Assembly (NCBI GenBank): GCA_018894105.1
Contig: CM032131.1
Coordinates: 21,619,578-21,683,577 of the forward strand
Length of the DNA stretch: 64,000 bases
Direction: 5' to 3'
DNA from: Jacaranda mimosifolia
Lineage: Eukaryota; Streptophyta; Magnoliopsida; Lamiales; Bignoniaceae
Shown here: in pieces, positions 56,606-64,000 of the stretch
How the letters are laid out: each line of letters starts with the position of its first letter
How positions within the stretch are numbered: position 1 is the stretch's first letter
Made by a program: the position numbers and the translations under genes
The notes under the pieces: model-generated
Told to the model about the DNA's origin: nothing
Databases searched by the model: none
What the model saw: only the letters and a program-made list of their open reading frames with translations

Positions 56606-59600
56606 TTAAAGAGGAGCAATAGTACTGAAATGGTCCCAGGCCTCCTGTGTGAAATAAGACAAGTCTTTGTTATGTGTCAAGAGTAAATCTCACTCCAGTA
56701 AAACTCACCTTTTACCAAATTTAGCAAATAGATGGTGATATAGTTAGCAACAAAAGGAATTTATTAATCAAATAGCTGGGAAGACTTCAGCAATAAAACA
56801 AAAAGGAAACAAGGAGATGGAGTAAACTAACTATGTCAAAAAGTATTTCAATACCTGAAGAATGTCAAAAACCTTTTCGGCAATATACTTCTGATCAGAA
56901 GCAGCACCTTTCTGCTGCAGCTTATCTGGATGTAGGCGGAGTAGAGCTTTCTGATATGTTCTCTTTACAGAATTTGCTTCTATTAGATCAACAAGGGGTA
57001 CCGGTTTCCATCCACTTCCAGGCCAAAGAATCTATGTGACTAGATATTAGAACTGAGGCTCTTTATCTTAATCCATAAGAAATTTTTATCTTAATAAATA
57101 GAACTGTAAACATCATTGACCACATGGATTTTGTTTGGGGAAGGTATGCAAAGTCTTCTGCCTTTTTCTACAGGTTGTTTAGAAGAATTTTGACTGATTC
57201 AGCTCAAGGAACCCAAATTTTTTTTGTGTATTTAGCCTTCTGAAGATTTCCTTTCATAGTTTTTCATGGAGTGTATTTGGAGATTATAAGTCCCAAGACA
57301 CTTCATCTTTGGCATATTTCTTCCCAAGAAAGTCATGGCACAATTTGTGCTCCAGGTAGGATACTGATGAATTGTTTTCCACTGGAAATGCTGAAAGGAA
57401 ATTGAATGATGAAAGAAGGCTTACATATTGCAAAGTTGATAGCAGCGAACGGATGTTCCCTTTCTTCCCAACTGACCATTGTTGGATTTTAGCATCTATA
57501 GCCTGCATTATGTTACAGACAATTACTGTTCCCTTTTAAGGGAAAGTGAAAATTTTAATTGAAGTAAGGTATATTTAAAAAAGGAAAAAGAACAAAAATA
57601 TGATGGTTCTTCCATTTTGTAGATGTCCACATACAAAATGCCTAAAAGGGCTGCATTTACATAGTTGAAAACTAATTAATATGTGCTGAAGATCGTGGAG
57701 GAAACCACTCTATATTTGACAATTGATGATATCACAAAACTCAGACCCTTGCATATCTTCCGACATAACCAAAACCAAGTTTGATTCTCAAACCATTTTG
57801 AAACAGTAACTTACTTTCATGTCCTCAGAACTTCCACTCTGTGCAACCTTTTCATGATCACCTGATAATTCCTGAACCTGATAAATCATGCCAGGTGTAA
57901 AGGTCAAAACTATATGTCTATCAGATCTAAGACTTCATTAAAGACAAAAGTTATAGCTAATGCAAAGTTGTTTAAGTACACCAAACATAGCACAGATTTG
58001 CCCATGTAGCCATTCAGTAAATAACTGATACCAAGAACAAGGGGTCATATACCAGGAAGTTGTCTTCCAAAGGATCATTTGAATTTTCCACTGAAAAATT
58101 TGAATCCCAGTGAAGTGTCTCTGGAAAAATACAAAACCATCTCTTAGAATATAAATAAAAACATCTTGTTTGAGTCATAGATTATCATCCAACATGGAAG
58201 TGCCAATGGACCTTAATTGTAGATAGAACACTTAAAAAACAGGATAATGTGCAATTGAATAAGCCAGTGATGAAATGTAATGCAGACCAGTCTCATAATA
58301 TCCTCTTCTTTAACATAATTTAAGTGGAAGTCAATATCCTTCTGCCAAAGACATTAAGGCTATGTTATCCTTCTGCCAAATACATTAAGGCTATGTTTCG
58401 TGCATCTTGTATGCAATCATTTACCTACAGACCACTTTCAATTCATAATTTTCCACAAAACTTGAAAACAAAACAGGAAAGAGGAATGCTATTTTACTGT
58501 AGAGTACACAAACTAAATAAAGTCTTCTGCATATGATTAACCTGTAATTATAACCCTTTTCTTTGTGTCTATAGACTCATAAATATCAATAGTAACTAAC
58601 CTGATGAAAATGCTTTCTTCAGATTAGTAGAAGAGTGGATACTCTTTTTAGGAGAGTGTTGTTGTGCTTCATCATTGTTTAGTTTTTCATCCACCTGAAA
58701 ATTCAAACATCAGTGCATCCATCTCCACAATTCAAGACAGAAACATTTATTTGGTATGCAGCTAGTGACCATTGACTATTCTTTCAACTTAATGGAGGAA
58801 GCAAGTACCTTGAGTGAAACATCTGGTTTCTTATCTACATTATGCAAGTTAACTTTTTCTTTTTCTTTTGCTGCATTTGAATTCACTTCATTCTCTTTTT
58901 GGTCAATGCCTACAGCTTTCCATCTACAACTCTGACTTCTTCTCAGACCATCAGCTTTAGTTCTTGAATCAGCTTCCTGGTTGAAGATCTGAACAAACTC
59001 CCTGACCTTTCCCCTGACTCCACTTTTCCCAGGAGTGACTCCTGAATCTATAGCTGCACGTTGCAAGCTAGACTTTTCTACTGTCGCATTATCTGAATCA
59101 ATTTCTATTCCTTCAATTTTATTCCAATTTTTGCGGTCATGATTGGCATGAATCCCTTTCGGTGTTTTAGTCTTATTTATGTTGTTCCCTGGAAATTTCA
59201 GTACAATTTCATGTTATAAACTAAAAATAAATGGATTTGTATTGATGCACCATTCACATAAAAATCACCTGGCTGCTCAACCTCATCACTAAGAAATGCA
59301 TGAAGAAGCTTCCCTTTAGGTCCGGGAGGTTCTTCTATCTTCAGAGGGACTTCTTTCACAATTTTTTCCACTATATTCCTAGCCCCATCAGAAACAACAG
59401 TATCATTTGGGATGCATTGGGATTTAGACTCTGGACTTTCATTAAGTGCCTGTTCAATAGAATTTTGCTTTTCTTTTGTCTTTTCTTTGCTCCTTAAATC
59501 TTCCTTCTCGGCTTTCATTTTCAAGGACTCGGGCTCTGCAGCTGGCAAACCTTGCTTTCTGGATTTACCCTTCATTTTGCCATTAGAGTTCCAGTACCTA

Positions 59601-60861
59601 TCATATTTACTTTTGTCTTTTGATTTCAAATTATTCTCAGCTACAATGGATGTCAGCATTGGAACTCCTTTGCCTGCCCACTTGTAAATAGAGAAATGGA
59701 ACTGATTGCCAGAGCTATCCACATTTCCCATGTCCTTTTTCAAGTTTTCAATATCGTCTTTCATATCAGATGTGATGGTGGATGGTGAATCCTCACCGGC
59801 CAATGAAGTTTCATGAGACAAGAGGCTCTGACGATAAACCGGGTGAACTTCATTTCTGATCTCCTCCTTGCTCCAGATTGCTTGATTCGAAAATCTAGAT
59901 AAAGAACTCAAAGAATGTGGATTGTTTGATCCACTTGTACTGCCATCCATCCTGTATTGCCCATGATTGCGGGAAGTAAATGCAGGAAACTCCATTGCTT
60001 TGGTCAATTTGGCAGGTAGACTGGTATATGGGAAACCATGGCAAGTAAAAATATTTGAGAGGTGTTACAATAGAAGATAAAGATGCAATAATGCTACCCT
60101 CAAATTTCCTTTATCTCCTCCACCATACATGTGTATGAAGTTCTTCATCACTGCCCATCTCCTCCCACCACCCCACATAGATAGAAAGATAAAAGAAAAA
60201 CGTTCACATATTACAAGAACAGATGTCCCAAAGAACAGTGCATGATAAAAAGCCTTATGCATGAAAACCAAATTGCAAGAATCTTCTAACATGTGAACAA
60301 TCTCATCATATTAAAGTCTAATCATCTATCAGCCAAACATAACAAATCTACCAAAGAAATTAAAGAAGACTAAAGCATCATTAACATTTTTACAACAATC
60401 AAAACAACGTAGTACCTGAACTGAGCAGGGAGAGAAGCGCCAAAAGGCTCAGCTTTGGGTGGCAATGGCCTTGCAGGGCTCATGGTCCTGGAACCCGGGT
60501 TCGACCCGAATACACTATCAGTCCTCCTAGGTGAACTGTAAGAATCATCACCTCTAAATATGTCGTCAAAGAAATCATCACCCTGATGTCGCCTTCTTGC
60601 AACGATTTCTTCTCCAAACACTGGCTTCTCCTTTAGAGAGCTCCAAGGTGATGATCCCCTTTCCTCCTCGGACTCCACTGTTTCACCAAAACTGTATCTC
60701 ATTCTCACTTCTTGCATCGAGAACCGCCTCGGCGGACCCCCGAACACATCGTTGAAATCCAAGTCCTCTGAGCTTCCGTGTGCTGTTTTTGGGGAGTTCC
60801 CATAGAACCCCTCAGGGGCGTGTCCCAGAAAAACATTTTCTCTCTGCAGGAATCTCTCCAT
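56606..60861 (-). CDS. JAC1: JAC1-like auxilin-type J-domain protein, nine coding exons
   Basis: Resembles JAC1 (J-domain protein required for chloroplast accumulation response 1), a cytosolic auxilin-like factor for blue-light chloroplast movement. Coding exons, right to left: 60416-60861, 59269-60020, 58809-59188, 58601-58694, 58053-58120, 57815-57877, 57425-57502, 56855-57031, 56606-56644. All are GT/AG and in phase; product 698 residues (Arabidopsis JAC1 is about 651). The N-terminus has [14 protein letters not shown] (about residues 36-49); a long Lys/Ser/Glu-rich low-complexity middle follows. The C-terminal auxilin-type J domain starts [13 protein letters not shown] (residue 628), with HPD at 661-663, and ends [12 protein letters not shown]. 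The last exon encodes only 12 residues plus stop. The frame is intact. Confidence 0.93.
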
Positions 60862-61062
60862 TGTCGTGCACTGAATCTCAAGTCCCCTCCTTCTGGGCTA
60901 ATGAGAAAAATTCAAAAAAATAACAAGATTTGGCGGGAAATTCTTGTAAGAACTGCACCTCTCGGCACAAGTCGTGAAAATTGGATAAATATATAACTCA
61001 GAAAACATGCACCGTTCCTGCTCAAGAAAAAGTTTTATTGCATGAAAAAAAGAAATCGAAAA

Positions 61063-61091
61063 AAAAGAAGAAGAAGAAGAAGAAGAAGAAG
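61063..61091 (+). repeat. (GAA)n microsatellite in the JAC1 leader region
   Basis: About nine AAG/GAA units, i.e. (CTT)n on the JAC1 sense strand, roughly 200 bp upstream of its ATG and likely within the 5'UTR. CTT-rich leaders are common in plants. Confidence 0.8.
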
Positions 61092-61505
61092 GTTTGTATA
61101 TGGAGAAGGAATGAAATGAAGAAGACACAGACAGGTATGGTGGAGTGGTGGGGTTAGACATTAGAGAATAAGATTTTAGTGAGAAACTGAAGCCACAGAA
61201 TGGTGTCAAGGCATGTTTCTTTGATTAAAAATGAGGATAAGAAGAAATGAAAAGAATGCCAAACGACAAAAAAGAAACAGAGGGATCAGCAAAGCCAGTT
61301 ATTTTTTCAACTTTATTAGTTGGATTTTTCTCTCATAATTTCTCTTGGCACATCTTAACTTGAAATTTTTTGGGACATATAAATAATTTAGGGGGATTTA
61401 TGGTGACGTTTTATTGGTTAAAGAATGAGGTCGAGAGTGTGAAATGTGTTAAAGGATGTTGAGAACTCAGAATTGGTACGTTTCCCTCTTGAAAATTTTG
61501 GCTCT

Positions 61506-61515
61506 CTTTATAAAG
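61506..61515 (-). promoter_or_regulatory. Possible TATA box of JAC1
   Basis: CTTTATAAAG, the best TATA-like motif upstream. It lies about 645 bp from the ATG, which would mean a long leader or a leader intron. Weak assignment. Confidence 0.3.
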
Positions 61516-61599
61516 GAAAGTGATAGTTTGGCTTCCTTGAGCGTGAGCCAACCACCGCTTTTGTCACCACCCGGAGTGGTGGTGGAAATCCAACAGGAT

Positions 61600-61905
61600 G
61601 TTTGGTTTTATTTTCAAAAGCATTTGTAGTTTTCAGGTATTTTTAAAATTTTAAAAAATAATTAATGAAAATAAATTTAGATTTGAATAGATTGTTGAAA
61701 AAGTAATAATTATATTAAATTTAGTAGATTGTAGGTAGATAGAGACACTGATAATAAAATAGAGAGAGAAAATATATATACTATTGGGATAAGATATATA
61801 TTTTATTGGGAAATATATTTTAAAAATGAAAATGATCTCAGGTAAAAATATGTAAAAAATAATGTATTTTAATTTTTAAATAGTAAAAAATGAGAAAATG
61901 AAGTT
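61600..61905. repeat. MITE family 1-like fragment
   Basis: Begins GGATGTTTGGTTTTATTTTC and contains 'agattgttgaaaaagtaat.att', matching the family 1 left side (for example 62745-62770). It abuts the next copy at 61908. Confidence 0.5.
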
Positions 61906-61907
61906 TG

Positions 61908-62310
61908 GATGTTTGGTTTCGTTTCCAACACCTTTTTTCATTTTCATTAGAAAATAAAAAATAAAAACTATTATTTTTTCCCTATTTTCACCCAAAATAT
62001 TTCTATTTTCATCAAATTCTTTCTAAATATATCCTATCACCCTATTAGCACATCATCAAATTCAAATGTAATTTGACATAAAGTACACACTATCATTTTA
62101 AAATTAATAAAATATATTTTTTTTAAAAATATTTTTTTTCACATAAAAAAATATAAATCAACTATCTTTTTAATCTTATACCTATTCTAATCATTACTTT
62201 CCAACAATTTATCCAGACATATTTCTATTTTTATTTCAAAATTATAACTACCTTTTCATTTTTTGAAAATGACTGAAAATGAAAATGATCCTAGAAATGA
62301 AACCATACGC
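61908..62310 (-). mobile_element. MITE family 1 copy, reverse orientation
   Basis: Starts TTTGGTTTCGTTTCCAACACC and ends GAAATGAAACCATACGC. The interior matches the reverse complement of 62640-63062, including the stretch around ATTTGACATAAAGTA and TCACCCTATTAGCACATC. Non-coding. Confidence 0.65.
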
Positions 62311-62639
62311 AAATTGCTAACCTAAAAGAAGTAACATGTTGTTTTGAACATTATTATGCTTACATCATCCAGAATCCACCATTGTAATTAATAATGTAAT
62401 ATCTTCGATTACAGATAATATATTAGTTACGAATAACAACTATAATCATTTTGATTTCTTATATTCTTTATGTAACAGCAATAATAATCTTGGATTGATA
62501 CTGAGAGTTTGCTTATAATCTAATGATTTTTGGGTTTTAATGATTCCTCATGCAACATACAAGCATTCCCCCGGAAAGTTGTGTGGGTTCTCAATGGAGA
62601 CAGAGATGCAACTCTAGTCTAATAGACCTCTCGCCCAAC

Positions 62640-63062
62640 TTGCAGGTTATTTGGTTTTATTTCCAGAATCCAGTTCTATTTTGAGCTATTTCCAAAAATT
62701 AAAAAGGTAATTATAATTTTAAAATAAAAATGCAAATGTGTTTGGACGGATTGTTGAAAAGCAATGATTAGAATAGATATATGATTCAAAAGATAGTTGA
62801 TTTACACTTTTTTATATTTTTAAAAAAATATTTTTAAAATATATATATATTATTAATTTCAAAATAATAATGAATATTTTATATCAAATTAAATTTGAAT
62901 TTGATTGATGTGATAATAGAATGATAAAGTAAATTTAGAAAGAATTTGAAAATAAAAATAAAAATATTTTGAGTGAAAATAAGAAAACAATAATAATTTT
63001 TATTTTTTATTTTTGGGTGAAAATGAAAATAGGTGCTGAAAATGAAACAAAACACCCAGTTG
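62640..63062 (+). mobile_element. MITE family 1 copy, forward orientation
   Basis: Begins GCAGGTTATTTGGTTTTATTTCC and ends GAAACAAAACACCCAG. It is close to 4189-4598 in order and content (TTGATTTAC-type, 'caaat.aaatttgaatt.gattga'). With 61908-62310 it forms an inverted pair about 330 bp apart. Confidence 0.65.
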
Positions 63063-63458
63063 GATTTCCATGAAAATAAAAATGCCAATAGATATCAACG
63101 TACTAAAGGGATTCTTTTTTCGCTCTTTTTATTTAAAAGAAAAAAAAAAAAAAAAAAAGAAACGAGAGAACCAACATAGCAATCCCTCCAACATGACATA
63201 GGAGCAGTCTTGTCACATTTAATTAAAACAAATGACACAGATTCAGGTATCGTTTCATTCACCGCACAAAGCATTAAAATAATGAAGGAGAAGTCAAGAA
63301 ACTTTCATATTTCTATTATGCTATAATACCAAAAAGGGGACCTTTTTCTTTTAAATATCAAGAGTAATGAAAAAATGGTATAGATGTCGTCTATTTGCCT
63401 AATGAGGATGTAGGATCACATCAGAAATGCGGCTAAAACCGTCTAATATTTAGTCAAT
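63063..63458. other. Short spacer and 3' flank of the EXS gene
   Basis: Contains a poly-A run (about 63139-63159, read on the plus strand) and no gene. Confidence 0.5.
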
Positions 63459-64000
63459 CTATACACTATGACCATTGGAATTAAGAAATTTCTCTTCCTC
63501 TTTGGGCATGTCAATCATGGATAGCTGAATATTTGATTTCGAGTTCATTTTATTCCACTCATTCTCCACCCGAAAGAAAACCCACTGGAAGCGGCGCAGC
63601 ATCTCCAGGGCAGTAATTGTGAAAACAGTGAGGTAGTTATGACGGAGATGGGCTGACAGCTTGTACGTCCATGTGCACCGCAGGATAAGATTGCTTCCAA
63701 TTACCCAAAGATAGACCTGCAACATTTAAAAGCACAAGATTGGTAAGTAAAGAAAATGGAATCAGAGTAACAGCTCTAAATAGTATTGCAAAAGGCAACA
63801 AGTATTGCTTTACCCATCTCCTTCCGTATAATAAGTGAGATAAGATATGTGGTTTGCTGAACTTGAAAATCCGAGTGAAGCAACTGGTGAGAAAAGAAAA
63901 TTGCAGGTTGTAAATGTCAACTGATTCCCTTCTACAAAGAAAAAAGTATAGAAGAAAAAAACAGCCATCTTTTGAAAATAATTGAGAATATGTTATCAAA
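63459..64000 (-). CDS. EXS-domain (ERD1/XPR1/SYG1) membrane protein, 3' end only
   Basis: The last two coding exons are visible: 63814-63883 and 63459-63716 (minus strand), both with GT/AG borders. The rest lies beyond the window. The final exon reads VYLWVIGSNLILRCTWTYKL, then HLRHNYLTVF and RRFQWVFFRVENEWNK, the conserved C-terminal EXS block shared with XPR1/PHO1-type proteins. The exon before it has CFTRIFKF and YGRRW. The short tail ending GHSV, without an extended hydrophilic region, resembles the plant EXS-only type (At5g35730-like) more than PHO1, but the absent N-terminus prevents deciding whether an SPX domain exists. The stretch 63884-64000 is intronic. Confidence 0.88.

Noticed and set aside
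59300..59687. Plus-strand frames inside JAC1 exon 2
   Set aside because: Antisense shadows of the Lys/Glu/Ser-rich JAC1 middle region.

Overview
The window is nuclear DNA of a flowering plant, most likely a eudicot. It holds intron-containing plant genes with GT/AG splice sites (PEX11A, LPEAT1, a DeSI-like PPPDE protease, JAC1 and an EXS-domain protein) in AT-rich spacers full of MITEs, plus a large nest of LTR retrotransposons. No rRNA, tRNA, organelle or bacterial features were seen. All names come from recognising protein motifs by eye; no database search was run.

Layout. 1-1660: AT-rich MITEs, including a hAT-type MITE nested inside another TIR element. 1860-2639 (+): intronless PEX11A. 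4189-4598: MITE. 5386-6640 (+): truncated Copia element (LTR, primer site, broken gag). 9931-15390 (+): LPEAT1, eight coding exons. 16807-17895 (-): DeSI-like protease, three coding exons, with a probable 2.7-kb 5'UTR intron up to about 20670.

21462-42397: one 20.9-kb composite insertion flanked by the same 5-bp duplication (GTGAT). It has three Tat-like Ty3/gypsy LTRs (21462, 28699, 41382), two decayed internal regions, and a reverse-oriented SIRE-like Copia element (32958-40911). 42985-53626: a second Tat-like element of about 10.6 kb with two 650-bp LTRs. Its 5' part (LTR, gag, part of protease) is inverted relative to the rest, and 105 bp is duplicated in inverted orientation at the breakpoints. 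Its 3' region carries an opposite-strand ORF with its own TATA box, and a matching promoter region survives in the first composite.

54971-55357: MITE with TTA duplication. 56606-60861 (-): JAC1, nine coding exons. 61600-63062: several copies of one MITE family, two in inverted orientation. 63459-64000 (-): 3' end of an EXS-domain gene running off the window.

The host genes are unrelated single-copy housekeeping or organelle-function genes, with no operon or cluster logic. The 21-54 kb block is a transposon graveyard in which almost every retroelement frame is broken. Its main interest is structural: a three-LTR composite, an intra-element inversion, an LTR with a hairpin-marked internal duplication, an RT deletion at a microhomology, and an antisense gene module conserved between two elements.
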